Of a stretch of 64,000 nt of DNA, positions 8,034-16,201 are shown piece by piece; the stretch's first letter is position 1, and each line of letters begins with the position of its first letter. Position numbers and translations under genes: made by a program. The notes beneath the pieces are model-generated. The model was not told the DNA's origin and ran no database searches. It saw only the letters and a list, made by a program, of their open reading frames with translations. Source of the stretch: Bacillota bacterium (GTDB lineage: Bacteria > Bacillota > Clostridia > Lachnospirales > Lachnospiraceae); NCBI GenBank assembly GCA_023390555.1, contig JAEWCQ010000015.1, positions 124,001 through 188,000 on the forward strand, in the 5' to 3' direction.

Positions 8034-9476
8034 CTACGCGATATAGTTCAGTGGTATACGCACGGTAAAAATCGTGCCTTCTCCCTCTGAACTAAAGACT
8101 TTGATCGCTCCCCTGTGCATCAGCACTGAATTTCTTGTAATGGCAAGACCCAGACCTGTTCCACCGATTTCCCGGGAATGGGACTTGTCCACACGGTAAA
8201 ATCTTTCATAGATATGCTCCAGCGATTCCTGCGGAATCCCGATTCCGGAATCCTCCACTTTCACATAAAAATACTGATGGTCCGCATTTAAGGAAACATG
8301 CACCCATCCTTCTTCCTTATTATACTTAATGCCGTTTTCAATCAGATTGGTAAGTGCAAGTGTCAACTTGACCTCATCCACTTCTGCTGTTACCGGACGA
8401 AAGCTCTCCAAAACCAGTTCGATATGCTGTTTTTCCGCAATCGGACGCAATCTTTTTAAAATCTGTTCCACCATCTCATTGATATTCAGAGAAGTAATGT
8501 TTAAGTCAGATGCGGACTTATCCATTTTCACGAGAGAAAGCAGATCATTGATAATCTTATTCTCCCGCTCTATTTCATTTCCAATATCCTGCATAAACTC
8601 ACGGTACAGTTCGATTGGGACATCCTCCTGTCCGTTCAGTGAGTCTGCAAGTACCTTCATCGAGGTCAACGGTGTCTTCAGCTCATGCGAAACGTTCGAT
8701 ACGAACTCCTGTCTGGAATCATCAATCATTTTCATACGACTGTACAATATGTTGAATTTTTCTGAAATCCGTGTCGTTTCGGTATAATCATGAATCGCCA
8801 GTGTCCCCTTGCTGTCACCGTATCCGGTCTGCATCTCTTCAATTGATTTCGCCATGCGTTTCAGCGGCCTTGTCATACGGATTGCTATTCCAAAACCAAT
8901 GGCAAAAAGCAGGATACCGATTGCAACCTCTATGATCAGAGCCCGGCTTTTTAGATAGCTCATAGTTGATTCGATGCTGTCTGTCGACACACTGACCAGC
9001 AGCACACCGATCACTTCCTGCTGCTCCGTATCTTCATCCGTATAATGCAGCGGAATTGTCATCTCGATATAATGATTCTGAGAATCGTAATTCGATATCT
9101 CCTCACCCTCAAAACTTTTCAATACCTCTTCTGAAATAATCGTCTTTCCGGTATCCAGATCATATGTATCTTTTATGATATGAAAAGAAGAGTCAATCAG
9201 CATGACTCTGCCAGCATAGATATGTGATAACTGCTCTAACTGTGTGGTAATCGTTTCGGACGAAGTATCATTGACATAATCAGCATTCACAATCTGATCT
9301 GCAAGAATTTTTGCCTGGCTCAAAATATCTATGCTACGGACAGATACAGCTCTCTTCTCATAGGATTGCAGAACTCCGATTCGAACAACCACACCGGACA
9401 GAATTCCCACACTCATGCAGATGAAGACCAGCCAGAATTTCAGACTTTTAAAAAAATAACGCATCTTCTTTTTCAT
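8034..9476 (-). CDS. Sensor histidine kinase, WalK/PhoR-like
   Basis: The 480-residue protein has a first membrane helix (about 12-33), an extracellular sensing segment of ~145 residues, a second helix (about 179-199) and a HAMP linker. A HisKA domain follows with SHELKTPLTS (phospho-acceptor H264), then an HATPase_c domain with NLIENGIKYN (N box), DSGIGIP (G1), FYRVDKSHS (F box) and GGTGLGLAI (G2). It phosphorylates the OmpR-type regulator encoded 20 bases upstream. The layout resembles WalK/PhoR, but no PAS domain is evident and the walHIJ neighbours are absent, so I do not assign walK. Being between comEA and comEC is unusual. Confidence 0.93.
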   Translation of the reverse strand: MKKKMRYFFKSLKFWLVFICMSVGILSGVVVRIGVLQSYEKRAVSVRSIDILSQAKILADQIVNADYVNDTSSETITTQLEQLSHIYAGRVMLIDSSFHIIKDTYDLDTGKTIISEEVLKSFEGEEISNYDSQNHYIEMTIPLHYTDEDTEQQEVIGVLLVSVSTDSIESTMSYLKSRALIIEVAIGILLFAIGFGIAIRMTRPLKRMAKSIEEMQTGYGDSKGTLAIHDYTETTRISEKFNILYSRMKMIDDSRQEFVSNVSHELKTPLTSMKVLADSLNGQEDVPIELYREFMQDIGNEIERENKIINDLLSLVKMDKSASDLNITSLNINEMVEQILKRLRPIAEKQHIELVLESFRPVTAEVDEVKLTLALTNLIENGIKYNKEEGWVHVSLNADHQYFYVKVEDSGIGIPQESLEHIYERFYRVDKSHSREIGGTGLGLAITRNSVLMHRGAIKVFSSEGEGTIFTVRIPLNYIA

Positions 9477-9496
9477 TCTATTGTATCCCTATTCCA

Positions 9497-10189
9497 TTAA
9501 CTCTGCTGATAAAAATAACCAACGCCCCATTTGGTATGCACATATTTGGGTTCACTCGGATTCGGTTCGATCTTCTCACGCAATCTACGTACATGCACAT
9601 CCACAGTCCTCACATCACCAGGGTACTCATAGCCCCATACCAGATTCAATAAATTTTCCCGGCTGTATACTTTGTTCGGATTCAGTACCAGAAGCTCGAG
9701 AAGGTCAAATTCCTTTGCGGTCAGATTGATTTCTTTATCCAGGATATAAAGCCTCCTGCCTTCGCAATCCAGCTTCAGATCTCCGTTTTCAATCATCTTT
9801 ATATCTTCCTGTTTCGACTCCGCAGTACTGGTTCTGCGCATAATTGCTTTAATTCTTGCCTTAACCTCAAGAATATTGAAAGGTTTTGTAATATAGTCAT
9901 CCGCGCCGTATTCCAGTCCCAGAATCTTATCCATATCATCACCCTTTGCCGTCAGCATCACGATTGGTACCGTGGAAAAATCGCGAATGTGCTGGCAGAC
10001 TTCAAATCCATCCATCTTCGGGAGCATAATATCCAAAAGAATCATATCATACTTGTTTTCGGTAGCAAGTTTTAATGCTTCTTCCCCGTCATAGGCACAT
10101 GTCACTTCCATACCATCCTGCTCAAGGCTGAAGCGAATCCCTTTCACAATTAATTTTTCATCATCTACTACAAGAACTTTCTTTGCCAT
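9497..10189 (-). CDS. OmpR/PhoB-family response regulator
   Basis: A receiver domain (residues 1-~118) shows the acidic pair D9/D10, phospho-acceptor D53 in ILLDIMLPKMDG, the conserved Thr in VMLTAKGDD and Lys in DYITKPF. A winged-helix DNA-binding domain follows, with LTAKEFDLLELL, YSRENLLNLVWGYE and RTVDVHVRRLREKIE. The sequence is close in style to WalR/YycF. It is paired with the sensor kinase downstream and starts 8 bases after comEA ends. The targets cannot be deduced from this window. In this operon the regulator could control uptake genes, cell-wall genes, or both. Confidence 0.95.
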   Translation of the reverse strand: MAKKVLVVDDEKLIVKGIRFSLEQDGMEVTCAYDGEEALKLATENKYDMILLDIMLPKMDGFEVCQHIRDFSTVPIVMLTAKGDDMDKILGLEYGADDYITKPFNILEVKARIKAIMRRTSTAESKQEDIKMIENGDLKLDCEGRRLYILDKEINLTAKEFDLLELLVLNPNKVYSRENLLNLVWGYEYPGDVRTVDVHVRRLREKIEPNPSEPKYVHTKWGVGYFYQQS

Positions 10190-10197
10190 TTCGCACC

Positions 10198-10764
10198 TCA
10201 GTCGACAGTTATACTGTCCTTAATTTTAACGAAAACCCCTTCTTTAATACCTGTTATGTTCATGATCTCTTCCACAGATGTAAAACTGCCATGCTCTTCT
10301 CTGTATGCCAGTATACTGTCCGCTTTGGACTGTCCGATACCCGAAAGTGTCATCAACTGCTCCGCCGTTGCGGTATTCAGATTGACTTTACCGTCCGACT
10401 GTTCTTCCTGAGCCGTCCGGACCTGTTCGGCTTCTTCCGCCGTCTGAATCTCGATCATCTGCCCGTCCGTAATCTTTTCTGCAAGATTGCAGGATACTGC
10501 GGCGTCTTCTGTCAATCCGCCGGCAAGCCTGACTGCATCGTCGACCCGCGAGCCTTCCGGCAGTTCATACACCCCGGGATTGCAAACCGCACCGCACACG
10601 TATACATAACAGAAAGCCGGCTCTGTATCATCGTCCGGCGTAGTTGTTTCTGTCACCTGAACTTCGTTCGTCTGGTTCAAATAAACAGTATCTTTTGTAC
10701 AGGCAGTCAAAAAGACCGCAAGTACCGGTATCATAAGGTATTTCCCGATTTTCTTATGTTTCAT
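10198..10764 (-). CDS. comEA: ComEA-like DNA-binding lipoprotein (SLBB + helix-hairpin-helix)
   Basis: The N-terminus is a signal peptide with lipobox FLTAC, so this DNA receptor seems to be lipid-anchored instead of held by a transmembrane helix as in Bacillus ComEA. An SLBB domain (CGAVCNPGVYELPEGSRV) is followed by an acidic linker. A ComEA-type double HhH comes next: KVNLNTATAEQLMTLSGIG and ILAYREEHGSFTSVEEI. It should bind incoming double-stranded DNA outside the membrane and hand it to ComEC, encoded in the same operon. I start at ATG 10764; an in-frame TTG two codons earlier (10770) lies nearer to AGGAGG and is an alternative. Confidence 0.9.
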   Translation of the reverse strand: MKHKKIGKYLMIPVLAVFLTACTKDTVYLNQTNEVQVTETTTPDDDTEPAFCYVYVCGAVCNPGVYELPEGSRVDDAVRLAGGLTEDAAVSCNLAEKITDGQMIEIQTAEEAEQVRTAQEEQSDGKVNLNTATAEQLMTLSGIGQSKADSILAYREEHGSFTSVEEIMNITGIKEGVFVKIKDSITVD

Positions 10765-10822
10765 AAGCAACGCTTCCTCCTGCCATGCGGATTCAGAAGC
10801 TCCCTAATGCCCGATTACTTTC

Positions 10823-10851
10823 ATTCTAACGAAATTTCAAGCGTATTACAA
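10823..10851 (-). promoter_or_regulatory. Promoter of the comEA-holA operon
   Basis: On the minus strand: TTGTAA (10846-10851), 17-base spacer, TAGAAT (10823-10828). It lies between the end of argD and comEA and is the only good promoter seen for this operon. Confidence 0.6.
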
Positions 10852-10877
10852 GTATTAATTTAAAAAGGTTCTTTTCG

Positions 10878-12071
10878 TCAAATGGACTGAAAGACTTTTT
10901 CCAGCTTTTCAATCATCTCATCCACATGTTTTTCTTCAATAATCAGAGGCGGAACCATACGGATCACATCGCTTCCTGCCGTTATGATAATCAGTCCCTC
11001 TCCCAGCGCCTTTGACGCAATTTCTCCCGCATTTTTCGTACATACAAGCCCCTGCATCAGACCTGCCCCGCGGCGTTTTGTCAGAAAATCATAGTTCTGA
11101 ATCAGTACGTCCAGTTTCTTTTCAAGATACGCCCCTACCTTCTGTACATGTGCAGGAATTTCCTCTTTTTCCATTAATTCAATTACTTTATTGACTGCGG
11201 CTCCGACAAACGGATTGCCTCCATATGTGGTTCCATGGTCTCCCGGAGCAAGTGATTTTTCCGCCACCTTTTCCGTCATAGCGAAAGCGCCGACCGGAAC
11301 GCCACAGCCTAATGCCTTTGCACTGGTCATGATATCCGGTTTTACACCGTACTTCTCCCAGGCAAACATATATCCGGTTCTTCCCATACCGCACTGTATT
11401 TCATCCAGGATCAGAAGAATGTCTTTTTCATCACATATTTCGCGGATGCCCTCCATAAATTCCTGTGTGGCCGGGTATATTCCACCCTCTCCCTGTACCG
11501 TTTCAAAGAGAATTGCACAGGTACGGTCTGTAATCTGTGCTTTCACACTTTCCAGGTCGTTGTAATCCGCAAATTTCACACCCGGCATCAGCGGCTCAAA
11601 CGGTTCCTGATAATGTGCATTTCCCGTCACCGACAGCGCTCCGATTGTCCGTCCGTGGAACGAGTGGTTCATCGCAATGATTTCATGGCCGGCATGACCG
11701 TCTCTGGTATATGCGTATTTTTTTGCCGCTTTTATCGCACCCTCAATCGCTTCCGCACCGCTGTTTGTGAAAAAGACCCGGTCCATATGGGATATTTTCA
11801 GAAAACGCTTTGCGGCATTCAGGATCGGCACATTGTAATACAGGTTGGATGCATGCATCAGCAGGTCTATCTGCTTTTTCAATGCTTCCGTATATTCCTG
11901 CTTACCATAACCAAACGCCTGCACTGCAATTCCAGCTGCAAAATCCAGATACTGCTTTCCGTCCGTATCATACAGATATACGCCCTCTCCTTTATCCAGA
12001 ACAATCTGAAAACGCTGATAGGTGTGCAGAAGGGCACTCTCTGCACCATCGATATATTCCTGTTTATTCAT
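10878..12071 (-). CDS. argD: Acetylornithine aminotransferase
   Basis: A class-III PLP aminotransferase (397 residues) that converts N-acetylglutamate-5-semialdehyde to N-acetylornithine. Visible motifs: FFTNSGAEAIEGAIKAA, HSFHGRTIGALS, LILDEIQCGMGRTG and the PLP lysine K252 in MTSAKALGCGVPVGA. Its start overlaps the end of argB by 8 bases, so the two are translationally coupled. It is the last gene of the argC-J-B-D operon. The family overlaps with ornithine and succinyl-ornithine aminotransferases, but the context settles on ArgD. Confidence 0.96.
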   Translation of the reverse strand: MNKQEYIDGAESALLHTYQRFQIVLDKGEGVYLYDTDGKQYLDFAAGIAVQAFGYGKQEYTEALKKQIDLLMHASNLYYNVPILNAAKRFLKISHMDRVFFTNSGAEAIEGAIKAAKKYAYTRDGHAGHEIIAMNHSFHGRTIGALSVTGNAHYQEPFEPLMPGVKFADYNDLESVKAQITDRTCAILFETVQGEGGIYPATQEFMEGIREICDEKDILLILDEIQCGMGRTGYMFAWEKYGVKPDIMTSAKALGCGVPVGAFAMTEKVAEKSLAPGDHGTTYGGNPFVGAAVNKVIELMEKEEIPAHVQKVGAYLEKKLDVLIQNYDFLTKRRGAGLMQGLVCTKNAGEIASKALGEGLIIITAGSDVIRMVPPLIIEEKHVDEMIEKLEKVFQSI

Positions 12072-12963
12072 GATAGAATTTCATCTCCTTATCTCCTAAT
12101 ATGGCCGTTCCGATTCCCCTGTTCGTGAAAATTTCAAGCAACAGACAATGTGCAATGCGGCCATCCAGAATATGCACTCTTGATACGCCGTTTTCAATCG
12201 CATCGATACAGTTGTTCAGTTTTGGAAGCATGCCTCCACCGATATAACCATCGGCGATCAATTTCTTGGCATCGGAAATTTTCAGTTCCGATATCAGTGT
12301 ATTTTTATCATCCGGATCTTTGTAAACACCCTCAATGTCAGTCAGAAATGCAAGTTTTTCTGCCTCAATCGCACGTGCAATGGAACAGGCCGCATCGTCT
12401 GCATTGATGTTATAGGTGTGAAAATCATCATCCAGTCCGATCGGACAGATAATTGGCAGAAAATCTTTTTCCAGTAGATCATATAAAATCTTCGGATTTA
12501 CCTCTTTTACCTCTCCCACGTAGCCAATGTCCTGTCCGTCAGATAATTTCTTGTCGACCTTCAGCAGACCGCCGTCTTTTCCGCTGATGCCGATCGCATT
12601 GACACCCAGCTGCTCCACCTTCTGCACCAGCGATTTGTTCACTTTTCCGAGTACCATTTCTGCGATTTCCATGGTGGCCTCATCGGTCTTGCGCAACCCG
12701 TTCACGAATTCCGCTTCCATACCCACCTTACCGACCCACTTACTGATCTCTTTTCCGCCGCCGTGAACGATGATCGGCTTGAATCCAACCAGCTTCAGAA
12801 GTGTGACATCCTGAATGACGCTCTTTTTCAGTTCCTCATCCACCATGGCACTTCCGCCATACTTTACAACAATGATTTTCCGATTAAAACGCTGTATGTA
12901 AGGCAGCGCTTCAATCAACACCTCCGCCTTTTCCAAAAGCTCCTTCATATATTTTTCTTCCAT
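12064..12963 (-). CDS. argB: Acetylglutamate kinase
   Basis: Amino-acid kinase fold that phosphorylates N-acetylglutamate. Motifs are IVVKYGGSAM, PIIVHGGGKEIS, the NADDAACSIARAI block and FLTDIEGVYKD. I use the ATG at 12963 (MEEKYMKELL...), because AAGGAA lies just upstream of it; an in-frame ATG at 12996 adds 11 residues without a good ribosome site. The protein is then 299 residues. The N-terminal helix before the kinase core is present, which in other species goes with hexameric, arginine-inhibited enzymes; feedback inhibition is thus plausible. It overlaps argD by 8 bases. Confidence 0.96.
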   Translation of the reverse strand: MEEKYMKELLEKAEVLIEALPYIQRFNRKIIVVKYGGSAMVDEELKKSVIQDVTLLKLVGFKPIIVHGGGKEISKWVGKVGMEAEFVNGLRKTDEATMEIAEMVLGKVNKSLVQKVEQLGVNAIGISGKDGGLLKVDKKLSDGQDIGYVGEVKEVNPKILYDLLEKDFLPIICPIGLDDDFHTYNINADDAACSIARAIEAEKLAFLTDIEGVYKDPDDKNTLISELKISDAKKLIADGYIGGGMLPKLNNCIDAIENGVSRVHILDGRIAHCLLLEIFTNRGIGTAILGDKEMKFYHE

Positions 12964-13019
12964 GTTCTTTCCTTTCCGCAAAATCCATGCACACAATCTT
13001 CATTTTATATAATCATAAT

Positions 13020-14243
13020 TTAAGATCTGTAGTCGGCATTGATTTTTATATAGTCATAAGTCAGATCGCATCCCCAGGCAGTTGCCTGTGAATCACCCAT
13101 CTTGATATCGGCGATTGCAGTCACTGCATCTTCGGATAAAATCCGGGTCGCTTCCTCTTCACTGTAATTGACAGCGACTCCATTCTCAATAATCTTAATT
13201 TTCCCTGCTCTGCTTTCAAAATACAGATCTACTTTTTCCGGATCAAACGGCACGCCTGCATATCCCATTGCACAAAGAATTCTTCCCCAGTTCGCATCGT
13301 GTCCGTAAATCGCTGTTTTGGTCAGGCTGGAGGTGACGACCGACTTGCTCAAAACGACAGCCTGTTCTTTGCTTTTTGCATGAATTACTTTTACCTCAAA
13401 CAAAGCTGTCGCACCTTCTCCGTCACCTGCCATTAATTTTGCCAGTGTCTCATTCACAGAATAAAGTGCATCCCGGAATGCTTCGTAATCGGCATTCTTT
13501 TCGGTAATCTCCGGATTGCCTGCCATACCGTTTGCCAGTACCAGACAGGTATCGTTTGTCGAAGTATCTCCGTCAACGGATATCATATTATAAGTATCTA
13601 CAACAACCTCATGCAGTGCTTCCTGCAACAGGGTTTTGGAAATAGCGGCATCAGTTGTCACAAAGCTCAGCATGGTACACATATTCGGATGGATCATGCC
13701 GGAGCCCTTGCACATACCGCCTATTGTCACGGTGCTTCCTCCGAGTTCAATTTCCACGGCCACTTCCTTTTCACGGGTATCCGTGGTCATAATCGCACGT
13801 GCCGCATCATATCCGTTTGATAAATCTCCATTTAATTTATCCTTTAGTTCTTCTATTCCTGAACAAATACGATCAATCGGAAGCTGCATTCCAATCACTC
13901 CGGTTGAAGCCACCAATACTGCCTCCGTTGGTATGGTAAGCAACTGACCCGCCTTTTCTGCCGTCTGTCTGCAATAGCCAAATCCCTCTTCTCCCGTACA
14001 TGCATTGGCAATTCCGGCATTGATCACAACTGCCTGTGCATAGGGACTGTCGGCTACGATCTGCTGATCCCATTTTACAGGAGCCGCCTTTACCACATTC
14101 GTTGTGAAGGTTCCGGCTGCCGTACATGGCTTCTCACTATAGAGCAATGCCATGTCTGTTCTGTCTTTGTATTTGATTCCGGCTGCTGTGGAAGCTGCCT
14201 GAAATCCTTTTGCTGCTGTTACACCGCCTTTGATCTGATTCAT
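13020..14243 (-). CDS. argJ: Bifunctional ornithine acetyltransferase / N-acetylglutamate synthase
   Basis: ArgJ transfers the acetyl group from N-acetylornithine to glutamate, recycling it. It is made as one chain that cuts itself before a conserved Thr. The cut site here is in GMIHPNMCTMLSF, with nucleophile T190. The residue before it is Cys189 in place of the Ala usual in textbook examples. Other blocks: VVINAGIANACTGEEG, STGVIGMQLP, SVDGDTSTNDTC and DANWGRILCAMGYAG. At 407 residues it is full length. Whether it also uses acetyl-CoA cannot be read from sequence. No separate argA is seen, but a GNAT gene lies next door. Confidence 0.96.
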   Translation of the reverse strand: MNQIKGGVTAAKGFQAASTAAGIKYKDRTDMALLYSEKPCTAAGTFTTNVVKAAPVKWDQQIVADSPYAQAVVINAGIANACTGEEGFGYCRQTAEKAGQLLTIPTEAVLVASTGVIGMQLPIDRICSGIEELKDKLNGDLSNGYDAARAIMTTDTREKEVAVEIELGGSTVTIGGMCKGSGMIHPNMCTMLSFVTTDAAISKTLLQEALHEVVVDTYNMISVDGDTSTNDTCLVLANGMAGNPEITEKNADYEAFRDALYSVNETLAKLMAGDGEGATALFEVKVIHAKSKEQAVVLSKSVVTSSLTKTAIYGHDANWGRILCAMGYAGVPFDPEKVDLYFESRAGKIKIIENGVAVNYSEEEATRILSEDAVTAIADIKMGDSQATAWGCDLTYDYIKINADYRS

Positions 14244-14294
14244 AGAAAAACCTCTCTTTCCCTCTGCTCTTTCATTTATTGCAACCGGATATCC

Positions 14295-14753
14295 CTATGG
14301 ATTAAATGTCGTCCGATTTTTTTCATTCAATGTATAGTCGTAATAATTCAGGTCGTCCCGCTGCGTCCATCCCAGCTCCTTCCAGAAGCGGTTTCCGACT
14401 GCATTATCGGTAAAGGCAACCACCGATATCTTATTGATCTGCTCCCTTTGCAGTGCTTCCACTGCTTCGGCAACCATTGCCTTACCGATTCCCTGCTTTC
14501 GATATAACGAAGCGACACAGACATGATACAGACAGCCCCGTCTCCCGTCATTGCCGCAGAGAACTGCGCCGACAATTTTTCCGGCCGCCTCGGCAACAAT
14601 ACTGGTCGTTGGATTCCTGCGGATAAACCGCTCCACACCTTCCCTGGAATCATCGATACTGCGGATGCAGAATCCGTGGATCGACATCCACAGATCATAT
14701 ACGCCTTCATAATCTTCCAATTTCATTTCCCGTATTTTACAGTTATCATCCAT
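14295..14753 (-). CDS. GNAT-family N-acetyltransferase in the arginine operon
   Basis: A 152-residue single-domain acetyltransferase. The acetyl-CoA-binding motif A is HVCVASLYRKQGIGKAMVAE, with the R/Q-x-x-G-x-G/A loop as RKQGIG. Motif B is in NRFWKELGWTQRDD. The N-terminal CKIREMKLEDYEGVYDLW is the usual GNAT start. It sits between argC and argJ, 51 bases from either. It is not an ArgA-type kinase-like synthase, but a stand-alone GNAT that supplies N-acetylglutamate is one possibility; a RimI-like protein N-acetyltransferase is another. Function is not assigned. Confidence 0.88.
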   Translation of the reverse strand: MDDNCKIREMKLEDYEGVYDLWMSIHGFCIRSIDDSREGVERFIRRNPTTSIVAEAAGKIVGAVLCGNDGRRGCLYHVCVASLYRKQGIGKAMVAEAVEALQREQINKISVVAFTDNAVGNRFWKELGWTQRDDLNYYDYTLNEKNRTTFNP

Positions 14754-14804
14754 TTTCCCATCTCACATTTCTTTCAAGAAACATTCCCGCTTTTAAACGG
14801 CTTT

Positions 14805-15863
14805 CTATGGAAACATCGGAACCAGTTCAAGTCCCTCACTCTCCGGAAAACCAAACAGCAGATTCATATTCTGCACCGCCTGACCCGCGGCACCCTTCAC
14901 AATATTATCCAGTGCTCCCATCATAACAACCCGGCCGGTACGCTCATCTATCACGAAATTCACATCTACATAATTGCTGCCTTCTACCCACTTGGTTTCC
15001 GGGCAGGTTCCTTCGTTCAGCACACGGACAAATTTTTCCTGTCCGTAATACGTTTCGTAGACATTTCGAATTTCTTCTTTGGACGGATAGGTTCCGTCAG
15101 CCTTTTTCACAAGAGATGCATATTCTGTCACCAGTATTCCACGGTTCATGGGTGCAAGATGCGGCGTAAATGTGACCTGAATCTGGCTGCCTGCCGCGTA
15201 GCCGAGCTGTTCTTCAATCTCCGGTGTATGTCTGTGGGTCGTCACGCCATACGCTTTCATATTTTCATTGACTTCGCAGAACAGATTATTCACCTTAGCA
15301 CCTCTGCCTGCCCCCGAAGTACCGCTTTTGGCATCAATGATCAATGAATTCGGATCAACCAGCCCCTCTTTGATCAGCGGATATGCCGTAAGAATCGAAC
15401 AGGTCGTATAACAGCCCGGATTTGCAATCAGCCTTGTCTGGCTGTTTACCTGATCACGGTTAATCTCACAGAGACCGTATACGGCCTCAGCAATAAACTG
15501 CGGACTTTTGTGTGTCAGCTGATACCACGATTCATAGGTTGCCACATCTTTGATGCGGTAATCCGCGCTGAGATCAATTATTTTTGTTTCTTTCAAAATC
15601 TCTTCGTTCAGCACCGAAGCCAGATATCCCTGCGGCGTGGCTGTAAAAATCACATCCACCTGCTTTGCGAGTTCTTCTATATTATCATCCAGGCAGGTAT
15701 CTTCCACCAGTTCAAACATGTTCTGGTACACCTCTGCATATTTTTTATCGATATAGCTTCTGGAACCAAACCACCTGATTTTTACCTCTTTATGCCCGAG
15801 CAGCAACCGGACCAGCTCTCCTCCTGCATATCCGGTAGCCCCAATAATACCAGCGTTCACCAT
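14805..15863 (-). CDS. argC: N-acetyl-gamma-glutamyl-phosphate reductase
   Basis: An NADPH-dependent reductase of 352 residues. The Rossmann start is NAGIIGATGYAGGELVRLL, and the active-site Cys is C151 in LIANPGCYTTC. The C-terminal region has TPHLAPMNRGILVTEYASL and GAAGQAVQNMNLLFGF. It is the first gene of the arginine operon and has a strong promoter overlapped by an inverted repeat 60-90 bases upstream of the start, so it is the likely point of arginine repression. Confidence 0.97.
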   Translation of the reverse strand: MVNAGIIGATGYAGGELVRLLLGHKEVKIRWFGSRSYIDKKYAEVYQNMFELVEDTCLDDNIEELAKQVDVIFTATPQGYLASVLNEEILKETKIIDLSADYRIKDVATYESWYQLTHKSPQFIAEAVYGLCEINRDQVNSQTRLIANPGCYTTCSILTAYPLIKEGLVDPNSLIIDAKSGTSGAGRGAKVNNLFCEVNENMKAYGVTTHRHTPEIEEQLGYAAGSQIQVTFTPHLAPMNRGILVTEYASLVKKADGTYPSKEEIRNVYETYYGQEKFVRVLNEGTCPETKWVEGSNYVDVNFVIDERTGRVVMMGALDNIVKGAAGQAVQNMNLLFGFPESEGLELVPMFP

Positions 15864-15920
15864 ACTATCATCTTCTTTCTCTTCTTTATTTTTTATTTAA
15901 AACCACATCTTTCTCTCACA

Positions 15921-15957
15921 TTGCATAATTATACATACTTTTATTCATTTATGCAAG
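15921..15957 (-). promoter_or_regulatory. argC operon promoter overlapped by an ArgR-type operator
   Basis: Minus strand: TTGCAT (15951-15956), exact 17-base spacer, TATAAT (15928-15933). The perfect inverted repeat TTGCATAA (15921-15928) / TTATGCAA (15949-15956) covers both promoter elements. Each half lies in an AT-rich ARG-box-like sequence (TTGCATAATTATACATA and TTATTCATTTATGCAAG), about the spacing expected for tandem ArgR boxes. The promoter is clear; ArgR as the binder is inferred. The rest of the 15864-16201 spacer is AT-rich and includes another TGnTATAAT-like extended -10 (16021-16026, minus). Confidence 0.65.
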
Positions 15958-16101
15958 TATTATTTTCCAGTTTCGGCATGTATTTTTGTAAATTTTTCAT
16001 TCCTTTCTTCTTTATTTATAATTATACCAATGGGAATCGCATCCTGTATGCTTTGCATATAATTATGTATTATTATTAATAATTTATGTATATTTTTTCG
16101 C

Positions 16102-16130
16102 TTGCGTTCTGAACCTATTTGTTGTATATT
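16102..16130 (+). promoter_or_regulatory. argG promoter
   Basis: TTGCGT (16102-16107), 17-base spacer, TATATT (16125-16130). Start of transcription is predicted near 16138. The leader holds a hairpin, GCAGATC (16143-16149) / GATCTGC (16155-16161). AT-rich ARG-box-like sequence (around 16053-16090) lies upstream of the -35. Confidence 0.55.
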
Positions 16131-16201
16131 ATTGCTAGTGATGCAGATCGTATTGATCTGCGCTTAGCATAACATTACGAAAAAAGGAAGGACATGGCAT
16201 T

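Noticed and set aside
14523..15347. 274-codon plus-strand open frame opposite argC
   Set aside because: It covers argC and the GNAT gene in antisense. Its product is rich in His/Cys/Phe, typical of a shadow frame.
16081..16201. T-box or other riboswitch in the argG leader
   Set aside because: No T-box sequence or antiterminator pair is seen; only a 7-pair hairpin and no terminator before the gene.
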